From contig CP000699.1 of the NCBI GenBank assembly GCA_000016765.1, positions 4,405,501-4,469,500 of the forward strand: a DNA stretch of 64,000 nucleotides. The letters run 5' to 3'. Below the pieces are notes generated by a model that saw only the letters and a program-made list of their open reading frames with translations, was not told the origin of the DNA and did not search any database. The first letter of the stretch is position 1. Each line of letters opens with the position of its first letter. Origin of the DNA: Rhizorhabdus wittichii RW1 (lineage in GTDB: Bacteria > Pseudomonadota > Alphaproteobacteria > Sphingomonadales > Sphingomonadaceae). Made by a program: the position numbers and the translations under genes. This document shows positions 29,335-38,327 of the stretch, piece by piece.

Positions 29335-30858
29335 ATGGAAGCCATCTACACCGAGATCAGGATTGCCCTGTACGCGATCTGGCGGATGCGCTGGCTGGCG
29401 CTCGCCGTCGCCTGGGCCTTCTGCCTGGTCGGCTGGGTGATGGTGATGCGGGTCCCCGCCGCCTATGAGAGCAGCGCGCGCATCCAGGTCCAGGTCAAGT
29501 CGCTGTTCGCCGACGGGGCCGAGAACGACATGCAGCGCAATGTCGATCGCGTCCGCCAGTCGCTGACCTCGACCGAGATATTGAAGCGGGTCGTCCGCAC
29601 CGTCTCCAACGGCGAGCGGCCGCTGACCTCCTACGAGTCCCTGTCGCTGATCGGCGCGCTGCGCTCGGGCATCTCCATCACCGCGCAGGGCGACGACCTG
29701 CTCGAGATCAAGACGCGGATCAGCCTGAAGGGCATTTCCGAGCAGCAGACCGCCGCGATCGCCCGCAACGTCACCCAGAAGCTGATCGAGATATTCATCC
29801 AGGAGAATGTGATCGGCAGCAAGGCGAACAACGCCGAGACGCTGAGCTTCCTCGACCAGGAACTGGCCCGCCGCGCCAAGGAGCTGGCCGAGGTCGACCG
29901 CCAGCGCGCGCAGATCACCCAGAACACGCTCGGCTCGCTGCCGGGCACGGGCTCGCTCGACCAGCGGATGGACGCCGCGCGCAACGAGATGGTCAATCTC
30001 GATTCGAACCTGATGCAGGCGCGCAGCGCGCTGGCGGCGATGAACGGCCAGCTCGCCGCCACCCCGGCGCAGATACCGGCGGGCAGCGTCAACGGCATCG
30101 ACACGCTCGACCAGCGCATCGGGACGCTCGAAGGGCAGCTTTCGGAAGCGATCTCGCGCGGCTGGACCGAGAAGCATCCCGACGTCATCGCGATCCGTTC
30201 CCAGCTCAAGCAGCTCCGCGCCGAAAAGGCGCGCGGCGGCAGCCGGTCGGTGCCGATGGCGCCCAACCCCGTCTATGTTTCGCTCAAGTCGATGCAGGCC
30301 GAGCGCGAGGGCAATGTCGCGGCGCTCCAGGCGCGCAAGTCGCAGCTCGAACAGGCGGTGACGACGATCGCGCAGCGCCAGCTCACCGCGCCCGGTGCCC
30401 AGATCGACCAGGCCCGGCTCGACCGCGACTATGACGTGCTCAAGGACCAGTACAACAAGCTGCTCGCCCAGCGCGAGTCCGCGAAGCTGCGGTCCGACGC
30501 GACCGGCAAGACCGACGGCGTCCAGTTCCGGGTGATCGACCAGCCGTCGCTGCCGCGCCAGCCGGCGGCGCCCAACCGGGCGATGCTGCTCACCGGCGTG
30601 CTGGTCGCCGGCATCGTGATCGGCGCGGGCGTGGCCTTCGCCAAGAGCCAGCTCGCCAATGTCTACACGACCACCCAGCAGCTCGCGAAGGCCAGCGGCC
30701 TGCCGGTGCTCGGGTCGATCTCGGAGGTGATCACCGCCGACACGCGGGTGATCCGGCGCAAGCAGATGATGTGGTTCTCCTCGGCCGCCGCGGGGCTGCC
30801 GGGGATGTTCATGCTGCTGATGCTGATCGAGTTCGTCAAACGCATCATGGTGTCCTGA
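29335..30858 (+). CDS. polysaccharide chain-length determinant, exosortase A system
   Basis: A 507-residue Wzz/PCP-2a-like inner-membrane protein. The first membrane segment is at about 21-39 (LALAVAWAFCLVGWVMVM), followed by the Wzz domain (YESSARIQVQVKSLFADG), a long coiled-coil region (LDQELARRAKELAEVDRQRAQ) and a second membrane segment at about 417-437 (AMLLTGVLVAGIVIGAGVAF). A third hydrophobic stretch lies near the C-terminus. It lies between the export protein and the tyrosine kinase, the usual order, and regulates EPS polymer length together with the kinase. Confidence 0.9.
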   Translation: MEAIYTEIRIALYAIWRMRWLALAVAWAFCLVGWVMVMRVPAAYESSARIQVQVKSLFADGAENDMQRNVDRVRQSLTSTEILKRVVRTVSNGERPLTSYESLSLIGALRSGISITAQGDDLLEIKTRISLKGISEQQTAAIARNVTQKLIEIFIQENVIGSKANNAETLSFLDQELARRAKELAEVDRQRAQITQNTLGSLPGTGSLDQRMDAARNEMVNLDSNLMQARSALAAMNGQLAATPAQIPAGSVNGIDTLDQRIGTLEGQLSEAISRGWTEKHPDVIAIRSQLKQLRAEKARGGSRSVPMAPNPVYVSLKSMQAEREGNVAALQARKSQLEQAVTTIAQRQLTAPGAQIDQARLDRDYDVLKDQYNKLLAQRESAKLRSDATGKTDGVQFRVIDQPSLPRQPAAPNRAMLLTGVLVAGIVIGAGVAFAKSQLANVYTTTQQLAKASGLPVLGSISEVITADTRVIRRKQMMWFSSAAAGLPGMFMLLMLIEFVKRIMVS

Positions 30859-30862
30859 CGGC

Positions 30863-31984
30863 ATGGACGGACAGGACGATAGCGGCAAGCCGCCGCCCCG
30901 GAAGCGGAAGCGCGGCGGCTCGCTGATCGAGCGGGCGGGCTCGGTCTACGACTTCGAAGCGGTGCTGCGCGCCCGCGTCGTCATGCCCGACGGCGGCGGC
31001 GAACGGCCGGTGATCGACCTGCCGCCGATCCCGCCGCAGCCCTCCGTGCCGCTGGAGCCCCTCCAGCCGGCGGCGCAGCCGCTGCCCTATCAGGGGCTCG
31101 ATGCCGGGACGGAGGTCGCCGCGGCCGACCCGACCCTGCCCTTGGCCCCGCCGCCGACCCTCGCCGATGCGGGGGGCGGGGCGCTGGTGCCGCCCGCCCC
31201 GCCGCCGGTCGCGGCCGCCGGCGCCGACGCCGCGCTGCCCGCGCCCGAGATCGTCTATCGCACCGCCAAGGTGAATCGCGCCGACCTGATCGACCAGGGC
31301 TTCGTGATGCCCGACGCGGCGATCACCGCGCTCGCCGAGGAATTCCGCATCGTCAAGCGGACGCTGCTGCTCAACGCGATCGGGCCGACCGCGCTGCCCA
31401 ACGGGCGCCGCATCCTGATCTGCTCGGCGCAGGCGAACGAGGGCAAGACCTTCTGCGCGGTCAACCTGGCGCTGTCGATGGCGAACGAGCGCGACATCGA
31501 GGTGCTGCTGATCGACGGCGACTTCGCCAAGCCGACCGTGCTGTCGACGCTGGGCATCGAGGGACCGGTGGGGCTGATGGACGCGCTCGCCGATCCCGAT
31601 ATCGATGTCGAGACGCTGGTGATCAAGACCGACGTCGGCAACCTGTCGGTGCTGCCGTCGGGCAAATATACCAACGAGGCGACCGAGCTGATCGCCGCCG
31701 ACCGGACCCGCGCGATCATCGAGCGGCTGTCGGCCCGGTCCAACCGCATCATCCTGTTCGACAGCCCGCCCGCGCTGGCGGCGTCGCCCGCGTCGGTGCT
31801 GGCCTATCATGTCGGCCAGGTGCTGCTCGTCGTCCGCGCCGACAAGACCGCGGAGGCGGAGCTGCGCGACGCGGTGCTGCTGCTCGGCGGCTGCGAGGAG
31901 ATCCAGCTCCTCCTCAACGGCGCGCGCTTCGCACCGAACGCCCGCCGCTTCGGCAGCTATTACGGATATGAAGCGCCGCGATGA
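30863..31984 (+). CDS. CpsD/CapB-type tyrosine-protein kinase, exosortase A system
   Basis: A 373-residue cytoplasmic BY-kinase. The N-terminal 130 residues are Pro/Ala-rich and disordered. The kinase part has a P-loop variant CSAQANEGKTFCAVNLA, Walker A' VLLIDGDFAKP and Walker B IILFDSPPALA, ending with a Tyr-containing tail (RRFGSYYGYEAPR) that may be the autophosphorylation cluster. It acts with the chain-length determinant upstream. Its stop overlaps the start of the next gene (ATGA). Confidence 0.9.
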   Translation: MDGQDDSGKPPPRKRKRGGSLIERAGSVYDFEAVLRARVVMPDGGGERPVIDLPPIPPQPSVPLEPLQPAAQPLPYQGLDAGTEVAAADPTLPLAPPPTLADAGGGALVPPAPPPVAAAGADAALPAPEIVYRTAKVNRADLIDQGFVMPDAAITALAEEFRIVKRTLLLNAIGPTALPNGRRILICSAQANEGKTFCAVNLALSMANERDIEVLLIDGDFAKPTVLSTLGIEGPVGLMDALADPDIDVETLVIKTDVGNLSVLPSGKYTNEATELIAADRTRAIIERLSARSNRIILFDSPPALAASPASVLAYHVGQVLLVVRADKTAEAELRDAVLLLGGCEEIQLLLNGARFAPNARRFGSYYGYEAPR

Positions 31985-33591
31985 GCCGCGCGAGATCGCG
32001 AGTCCTGCTGGGCCTATTCGCCGGAGGCGCCGTCTGTGGCACCGCTCATGCCGACCGGCCCGAATTCGGCGCCTTCATCAACCTCGACCAGATCGCCGAA
32101 TCGCAGCTCCACGGGCCGGGCTCGGACGACGTCACCTATACGGAGGTTTCGGGCACGCTGACCGCCCGGATCTCGAACCGCCGCATCGTCGCGTCGGGCA
32201 CCTATCACCTGTCCTACCGCATCCCCGAGATGGGCGGCATCGACAAGAGCTTCAACCAGGACGGGCTGATGCGGTTGCAGGCCAACGTCATCGACGAATG
32301 GCTGACCCTGGAGACCGGCGCGCTGATCACCCGCAGCCGCGTCGACGCGAGCGGCGCCGCGCCACAGTTCAACATCGGCAATCCCCAGAATCTGACGCAG
32401 ACCTATTCGGCCTTCGTCCAGCCGACGATCATGCATCGGATCGGCGACCTCGGCCTCGGCCTGAGCTATCGCTACGCCTATACCCAGAATGCGACGAGCC
32501 AGGACAATGTCCCCGTGAACGGTCCGATCGACGATCGGTTCGACAGCTCGAAGGGACAGCAGGTGACGCTCGACATCGGCATGGACCCGGGCAACCTGCC
32601 GTTCGGGTGGAAGGTCTCGTCGGAATATCGCCACGAGAACACCACCAACCTCGCGCAGCATTTCCGGGCGCTCAACGTGATCGGGGAGGTCAGGGTGCCG
32701 CTGGCCAGCGTCCCGATCGCGCTGGTCGCCAGCGGCGGCTATGAACGGACCCGGACGTCGGAACGCTCGCCGCTGCTCGATCCGGTCACGGGCTTGCCCG
32801 TGCGCGGCAAGGGCGGCCGGTTCGTCGTCGACCCCGCGAGCGCGCGCCAGCTCACCTACGAGGTCGAGGGGCTGATCGCCAATGCCGGGGTGATCTGGCG
32901 GCCCAGCCGACGCACCCGGATGGAGGCGCGCGTCGGCCGCCGCTATGGCGACCTTTCGGTCACCGGCCTGATCGAGATGCGGCCGAGCGAGCGTTCGGGC
33001 CTGACCCTGATCGTCACCGATCGGGTGGAGAGCTTCGGCCAGGGCGTGTCCAACGGCCTCGCCGGGGCGCCGCCGACGCTCGACGTCAACCAGATCGATC
33101 CGTCCAGCTCCTACCAGCAGTGCCTGTTCGGCAAGACCTCGGGTTCGGGGAAGTGCATCGCCAGCTCGCTGGGCCAGGCATCGGCGAACAGCTATCGCGA
33201 GCGGGCGGCGAACATCATCTTCACGCGGACGATGCGGACCTGGACGTTCAGCGGCGGGCTCGGCTATGCGCGCCGCACCTATATCGACAATCCCAATTCC
33301 CCCTTTTCGCTCGACGGCGTCGTCGACCAGAGTTTCTTCAGCAGCCTCTCGATCGGCCGGCCGCTCAGCCGAACCTCGGGGGTGTCCTTTTCTTTTACGG
33401 GCAATTTGTTTAAGAATGGACAGGTCGGAGCATCTGACGTGATGTCTGGGTCGTTCAGCACGAATTACTACCAGAGCTTCGGACGAGGTATCCAGATGCA
33501 GGCGAGTGTCTCGGTGGACGGGTCGAAGCAGGATGGGATGACGACCGATGTATCGGGACGGGCGCGGCTTGGCTTGCAGTATCGGTTCTGA
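31981..33591 (+). CDS. outer-membrane beta-barrel protein, PEP-CTERM/exosortase A system-associated
   Basis: A 536-residue secreted protein: signal peptide VLLGLFAGGAVCGTAHA, then alternating beta-strands (LGLGLSYRYAYTQNATS; FGWKVSSEYRHENTTNL) and a C-terminal strand ending LGLQYRF, the aromatic outer-membrane signature. This matches the TIGR03016 type, invariably within exosortase-A EPS clusters. It is coupled to the kinase gene. It may be the outer-membrane secretin or pore for the polysaccharide; the exact role is unknown. Confidence 0.85.
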   Translation: MSRARSRVLLGLFAGGAVCGTAHADRPEFGAFINLDQIAESQLHGPGSDDVTYTEVSGTLTARISNRRIVASGTYHLSYRIPEMGGIDKSFNQDGLMRLQANVIDEWLTLETGALITRSRVDASGAAPQFNIGNPQNLTQTYSAFVQPTIMHRIGDLGLGLSYRYAYTQNATSQDNVPVNGPIDDRFDSSKGQQVTLDIGMDPGNLPFGWKVSSEYRHENTTNLAQHFRALNVIGEVRVPLASVPIALVASGGYERTRTSERSPLLDPVTGLPVRGKGGRFVVDPASARQLTYEVEGLIANAGVIWRPSRRTRMEARVGRRYGDLSVTGLIEMRPSERSGLTLIVTDRVESFGQGVSNGLAGAPPTLDVNQIDPSSSYQQCLFGKTSGSGKCIASSLGQASANSYRERAANIIFTRTMRTWTFSGGLGYARRTYIDNPNSPFSLDGVVDQSFFSSLSIGRPLSRTSGVSFSFTGNLFKNGQVGASDVMSGSFSTNYYQSFGRGIQMQASVSVDGSKQDGMTTDVSGRARLGLQYRF

Positions 33592-33629
33592 GATGCCGCA
33601 CCGCTGCGTATCCGGGTGGGAGGGTCGAT

Positions 33630-35228
33630 TTGGACCATGATCCCTACGGCCTGACCGACCGGCCGTTCCAGCTCACGCCCGATCCGCGCTTCTATTTCGA
33701 GAGCGCGACCCACCGCAAGGCAATGACCTATCTGGGCTACGGACTGGCCCAGGGCGAGGGGTTCATCGTCGTCACCGGCGAGGTCGGCACCGGCAAGACC
33801 ATGCTGGTCGGCCGCCTGATGGCGACGATCGACCGATCGCGGCTGACCGCGATCAACCTCGTCTCGACCCAGCTCGAGGGCGAGGACATCCTGCGGATCG
33901 TCGCGCTCGCGCTCGGCGTCGCCACCGACGTCGCCGCCAAGGGGCAGCTGCTCGCCCGGATCGAGCGCTTCCTCCACGAACAGGCGCGCAGCGGCAAGCG
34001 CACCCTGCTGATCGTCGACGAGGCGCAGAACCTGCCCATCTCGGCGCTCGAAGAGCTGCGCATGCTGTCCAACTTCCAATATGGCGGACAGGCGCTCCTC
34101 CAGATATTCCTGCTCGGCCAGCCCGAGTTCCGCGAGGCGCTGGCCCAGCCGCGCTTCGAACAGCTCCGCCAGCGCGTGATCGCCACCCATCACCTGACCG
34201 CGATGGGCGCGGACGAGGTCGCCCCCTATATCATGCACCGGCTGGCCTGCGCCGGCTGGAAGGGGACGCCGCGCTTCACCCAGGATGCCTATGAGGCGTT
34301 CCACCGGCTGTCGGGCGGCATCCCGCGCCGGCTGAACATGCTCGCCGGCCGGGTGATGCTGCAGGGCGCGATCGAGCGGCTGACCGACATCGACGGCGAG
34401 GTGGTCGAGGACGTCGCCGCCGACCTGGCGAGCGAGAGCATCATGCCCGCCGCCGGCCCGCAGCCGCAGGCGCGGGCGATGCCGCCGGCGCCCGAGCCGC
34501 AAAGCTACGCCTATCGCCCGCCGGCCGCGCCCGAGCCGGTCATGGAACCCGCGCCGCAATGGACGCCCGCGCCGATGCCCGCCGCCGCTCCGCCGGCCGA
34601 GGCCTATGCGGCGCCGACCCGCGCGCCGGGCCTGCCTTCCTATACGAGCTACGCTCCCGACGAGGCGGACGGGCCGCCGGCGCCCGCGGCCCAGCCGGAC
34701 CCGTTCGTCGGGCTGGCCAGCCACATCCCGCCGCCCGCGATCGAGCAGCCGCCCCGCTATGACGGCTATGTCCCGCCCGAGGCGGTCGTGCCGTCGCCCT
34801 CGCCGATCGCGGCGCCGCGTCCGCCGATGTGGAGCGTGGAAGCGGAGCCTGCACCGGCGCCAACGCCTGCGCCCGTTGATACGCCCGCGCCCATCTGGGC
34901 TCCGGCGCCCCAGCCGATCGCCGCGCCGCCGCCGGAAGCTTTCGCGCCTCCGGTCCAGCCCGCCTATCGGCCGCCCGTCGCGGAGCCGTCGGCCGCGCCC
35001 CAGCAGCCCGCCTATCAGCCGCCCGCTTATCAGCCGCCCGTTCCTGCGGCCGATCCGGCGGTGGCGGACTATGCCGCGCGCAATGCCGAGCTCGAAGCGC
35101 GGCTGGCCGAGCAGGAGGCGATGCTGCGGCGAACGCTGTCGCTGCTGGTCGAACTGGTCGAGACCGACCCGCAATTGCCGAAGGACCCGCAAGGCAGCGG
35201 CAATGGCGGCAACCAGGACGCGGCCTGA
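33630..35228 (+). CDS. ExeA-like AAA ATPase with Pro/Ala-rich tail, exosortase A system
   Basis: A 532-residue protein starting at TTG 33630 with GGGAGGG six bases upstream; the N-terminus DHDPYGLTDRPFQLTPDPRF is the ExeA/GspA signature, so the TTG start is sound. Walker A is VVTGEVGTGKTMLVG, Walker B TLLIVDEAQNLP, sensor region LGQPEFREAL. Residues about 270-475 are very rich in Pro and Ala, with repeats such as AYQPPAYQPP, and probably form a long flexible linker. The C-terminal 40 residues form a coiled-coil-like helix. It probably energises or gates assembly of the EPS machinery. Confidence 0.88.
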   Translation: MDHDPYGLTDRPFQLTPDPRFYFESATHRKAMTYLGYGLAQGEGFIVVTGEVGTGKTMLVGRLMATIDRSRLTAINLVSTQLEGEDILRIVALALGVATDVAAKGQLLARIERFLHEQARSGKRTLLIVDEAQNLPISALEELRMLSNFQYGGQALLQIFLLGQPEFREALAQPRFEQLRQRVIATHHLTAMGADEVAPYIMHRLACAGWKGTPRFTQDAYEAFHRLSGGIPRRLNMLAGRVMLQGAIERLTDIDGEVVEDVAADLASESIMPAAGPQPQARAMPPAPEPQSYAYRPPAAPEPVMEPAPQWTPAPMPAAAPPAEAYAAPTRAPGLPSYTSYAPDEADGPPAPAAQPDPFVGLASHIPPPAIEQPPRYDGYVPPEAVVPSPSPIAAPRPPMWSVEAEPAPAPTPAPVDTPAPIWAPAPQPIAAPPPEAFAPPVQPAYRPPVAEPSAAPQQPAYQPPAYQPPVPAADPAVADYAARNAELEARLAEQEAMLRRTLSLLVELVETDPQLPKDPQGSGNGGNQDAA

Positions 35229-35235
35229 TCCCAGC

Positions 35236-36081
35236 ATGGTCACCAACGGCCTGTCGGTCGATATCGAGGACTGGTTCCAGGTCGGCGCCTTCGAACGGAC
35301 CATCCGCCGCGAGGACTGGGACGCGCTGACCCCGCGGGTCGAGCGCAACAGCGACGCGGTGATCGACCTGTTCGGCCGGATGGGCGCCAGGGCGACCTTC
35401 TTCACGCTGGGCTGGGTCGCCGAGCGCTATCCCGCGTTGATCCGCCGCATCGTCGACGCCGGGCACGAGCTGGCCAGCCATGGCTGGGACCATCTCCGCG
35501 TCTTCACGATGACGCCCGCGCAGTTCCGCGAGGACCTGCGCCGCACCCGCGCGGTGCTGGAGGACCTGTCGGGGCGGAAGGTGACCGGCTATCGCGCGCC
35601 GAGCTTCTCGATCGACGAGCGCACCCCCTGGGCGCACGAGATCCTCGCCGAGGAGGGCTATGCCTATTCGTCGAGCGTCGCGCCGGTCGTCCATGACCAT
35701 TATGGCTGGCCCGAGGCGCCGCGCTTCGCCTTCCGGCCGGTTGCGGGCAGCGCGCTGGTCGAGCTGCCGGTGACGACCGCCCGGCTCGGTCGCCGCATCG
35801 TCGCCGCCGGCGGGGGTGGCTTCTTCCGCCTGTTCCCCTATGCCTTCTCGCGCTGGGCGATCCGCCAGGTCAACGGCGAGCGGCAGCCCGCCATCTTCTA
35901 TTTCCACCCGTGGGAGATCGACCCCGGCCAGCCGAGGGTCGCCGACGCGCCGTTCAAGTCGAAGCTGCGCCATTATGCGCGGCTCGGCGCGATGGAGGGC
36001 AAGCTCGAACGGGTGATCCGCGACTTCCGCTGGGACCGGATCGACCATCTGGTCGCCGCCGAAGCGGCCAAGGGCGGCTGA
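35236..36081 (+). CDS. polysaccharide deacetylase, exosortase A system (CE4/NodB)
   Basis: A 281-residue CE4 enzyme. Motif 1 VDIEDWF carries the catalytic Asp pair, motif 2 GHELASHGWDH the metal-binding His residues, motif 3 GYRAPSFSI, followed by AIFYFHPWEID (His-Pro motif 5). There is no signal peptide, as usual in this family. The ATG at 35236 lies 7 bases past the ATPase stop. It probably removes N-acetyl groups from the exopolysaccharide or its precursor. Confidence 0.9.
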   Translation: MVTNGLSVDIEDWFQVGAFERTIRREDWDALTPRVERNSDAVIDLFGRMGARATFFTLGWVAERYPALIRRIVDAGHELASHGWDHLRVFTMTPAQFREDLRRTRAVLEDLSGRKVTGYRAPSFSIDERTPWAHEILAEEGYAYSSSVAPVVHDHYGWPEAPRFAFRPVAGSALVELPVTTARLGRRIVAAGGGGFFRLFPYAFSRWAIRQVNGERQPAIFYFHPWEIDPGQPRVADAPFKSKLRHYARLGAMEGKLERVIRDFRWDRIDHLVAAEAAKGG

Positions 36082-36084
36082 GCC

Positions 36085-37134
36085 GTGGCGGGGGTGCGCA
36101 GCGCCGATCTGGCCGACCCGTCGACCCGGGCCGCGATCGACGCCTATGTCGAGCGCCATCCCCAGGGCAGCGCCTTCCACCGCGCCGCCTGGAGCCGCGC
36201 GGTCGAGCGGGGCTGCGGGCAGGCCGCCCATTATCTGGTCGCCGAGGCGGGCGGGGCGGTCGCCGGGCTGTTGCCGCTGACCGCGGTGCATTCGCCGCTG
36301 TTCGGCCGCGCGCTGGTGTCGGCCGGCTTCGCGGTGGGCGGCGGCCCGATCGCCGACGACGCCGCGACCGTCGACCGGCTCGCCGAGGCGGGCTGGACGC
36401 TGGCCGGCCGGCTGAGCTGCCCGTCGCTCGAGCTGCGCGGCGGTGCGGTGCCGTCGGGCCCGGGTTGGCATGTCGAGCAGGGGACCTATGCCGGCTTCGC
36501 CCGGCCGCTCGCCGCCGATGACGAGGCGGAGTTGCTGGTGATCCCGCGCAAGCAGCGCGCGGAGGTGCGCAAGGCGCAGGGCTTTGACCTGGCGGTGACC
36601 ACCGGCAGCGGCGAGGCGGACCGCGCCGCCCACTATGCGGTCTATGCCGAAAGCGTCCGCAACCTCGGCACCCCGGTCTTTCCCCGGTCGCTGTTCGACG
36701 CGGTGCTCGACGGTTTCGGCGACGATGCCGACATCCTGACGGTCAGCCGCGAGGGCGCGCCGCTGGCGAGCGTGCTGAGCCTGTACCACAAGGGCGTCGT
36801 CATGCCCTATTGGGGCGGCGGCACCCGCGCGGCGCGAAGCTGGCGGGCCAACGACATGATGTATTATGCGCTGATGCTGCACGCGCGGCGGCGCGGCTGC
36901 GCGGCGTTCGACTTCGGCCGGTCGAAATTCGGCACCGGCGCCTTCGCCTTCAAGAAGAACTGGGGCTTCGAGCCGGAGCCGCTCGCCTATGCCGCGCGGA
37001 CGGCGGACGGCCAGCAGCCGCGCGAGATCAACCCGCTCAGCCCGCGATACCGGTTGCAGGTCGCGCTGTGGCAGCGGCTGCCGCTGGCGGTCGCCAACCG
37101 GATCGGGCCCTGCATCGCGAAGGGGCTCGGCTGA
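36085..37134 (+). CDS. FemAB-family acyltransferase, exosortase A system
   Basis: A 349-residue GNAT-fold FemAB-like protein starting at GTG 36085. Visible motifs: SAFHRAAWSRAVERGCG near the N-terminus, IPRKQRAEVRKAQ, and the C-terminal YWGGGTRAARSWRANDMMYYAL with FDFGRSKFGTGAFAFKKNWGF. The family transfers an aminoacyl or acyl group; in this cluster it may transfer a group provided by the ligase, decarboxylase and carrier protein to the polysaccharide. Its stop overlaps the next start (TGATG). Confidence 0.87.
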   Translation: MAGVRSADLADPSTRAAIDAYVERHPQGSAFHRAAWSRAVERGCGQAAHYLVAEAGGAVAGLLPLTAVHSPLFGRALVSAGFAVGGGPIADDAATVDRLAEAGWTLAGRLSCPSLELRGGAVPSGPGWHVEQGTYAGFARPLAADDEAELLVIPRKQRAEVRKAQGFDLAVTTGSGEADRAAHYAVYAESVRNLGTPVFPRSLFDAVLDGFGDDADILTVSREGAPLASVLSLYHKGVVMPYWGGGTRAARSWRANDMMYYALMLHARRRGCAAFDFGRSKFGTGAFAFKKNWGFEPEPLAYAARTADGQQPREINPLSPRYRLQVALWQRLPLAVANRIGPCIAKGLG

Positions 37135-38324
37135 TGGGCGAGCTGATGTTCCTGGCGCATCGCATCCCCTTCCCGCCGGACCGGGGCGATCGCATCCGCA
37201 GCTTCCACATGCTCCGCCATCTCGCGCGGAGCCGGCCCGTCCACCTGCTCGGCTTCGTCGACAATGCCGAGGATCGCAAGGCGGCCAAGGAATTGCTGCC
37301 GATGCTCGCCTCGCTGCACATCGAAGTGCGGAATAAGTCGCGGCTGCGTGCCGGCATCGAGGCGCTGATGCTCGGCGAGCCGGTGTCGGTCGCGGCGTTC
37401 GGATCGCGGCGGATCATGCGCATGGTCGACCAGCTTCTCGCCGAACGGCCGATCGACACGATCCTCGCTTATTCGGGCCAGATGGCGCAGTTCGTCCCCG
37501 ACGATCGCGAGGGCCGCCGCTTCATCATGGATTTCGTCGACGTCGATTCGGAGAAGTTCGCGGCCTATGGCGCCGAGGAGGGTGGGTTGATGGGCTGGGC
37601 CCATCGGCGCGAGGGGCGACTGCTGGCGGCCTATGAGGACGGCATCGGCCGCTGGGCCGACGTCAACCTGTTCGTCAGCGAGGCGGAGGCGGCGCTGTTC
37701 CGGCGGCGGGCGGGGCTGTCGAGCAGCCATGTCCGCGCGCTCGACAACGGCATCGACACGGCCTTCTTCGACCCGGCCGGCTTCCCGCGCATCGACGGGG
37801 CGGAGCCGATGCTCGTCTTCACCGGGCAGATGGACTATCGCCCCAATGTCGAGGCGGTCGATTATTTCGCCCGGCGGACCTTCCCAGCGATCCGCGCCAA
37901 GCATCCCTCGACCCTGTTCGCGATCGTCGGCCGCGATCCGACTCCGGCGGTGCGGGCGCTGGCGGGCCTGCGCAACGTGATCGTCACCGGGTCGGTGCCC
38001 GACGTGCGGCCGTGGCTGGCAGCGGCGGCGGTCGTCGTCGCGCCGCTCGACATCGCCCGCGGCGTCCAGAACAAGGTGCTGGAGGCGATGGCGATGGCGC
38101 GGCCGGTGGTCGCCTCCCCGGCCGCCTTCGAAGGGATCGATGCGGTGCCCGACGAGCATCTGCGCGTCGCCCAGGGCTATGACATGGCCAATGCCGTCCT
38201 CCATTTGCTCACCCATCCCGCCGAGGGCGAGGCGATGGGCCGGGCGGCGCGCGCGCATGTCGTCGCCCGCTACGACTGGGAGACGCAGCTCCGCACCCTC
38301 GACGCGCTGGTCGGGCAGCCCTGA
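37134..38324 (+). CDS. GT4 glycosyltransferase, exosortase A system (TIGR03087 type)
   Basis: A 396-residue GT-B enzyme. It starts FLAHRIPFPPDRGDRIRSFHMLRHL, diagnostic of this PEP-CTERM/exosortase-linked glycosyltransferase. The donor site has VFTGQMDYRPNVEAV, GSVPDVRPWLAAA and GVQNKVLEAMAMARPVVAS. It is predicted to be cytoplasmic and to use a lipid-linked EPS intermediate. In the canonical clusters I remember, the exosortase gene follows this gene; here the amidotransferase follows after 3 bases. Confidence 0.9.
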   Translation: MGELMFLAHRIPFPPDRGDRIRSFHMLRHLARSRPVHLLGFVDNAEDRKAAKELLPMLASLHIEVRNKSRLRAGIEALMLGEPVSVAAFGSRRIMRMVDQLLAERPIDTILAYSGQMAQFVPDDREGRRFIMDFVDVDSEKFAAYGAEEGGLMGWAHRREGRLLAAYEDGIGRWADVNLFVSEAEAALFRRRAGLSSSHVRALDNGIDTAFFDPAGFPRIDGAEPMLVFTGQMDYRPNVEAVDYFARRTFPAIRAKHPSTLFAIVGRDPTPAVRALAGLRNVIVTGSVPDVRPWLAAAAVVVAPLDIARGVQNKVLEAMAMARPVVASPAAFEGIDAVPDEHLRVAQGYDMANAVLHLLTHPAEGEAMGRAARAHVVARYDWETQLRTLDALVGQP

Positions 38325-38327
38325 GCC

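Noticed and set aside
28567-30888. 773-codon minus-strand frame across the export and chain-length genes
   Set aside because: Antisense shadow; the plus-strand genes have signal peptide, export and Wzz motifs.
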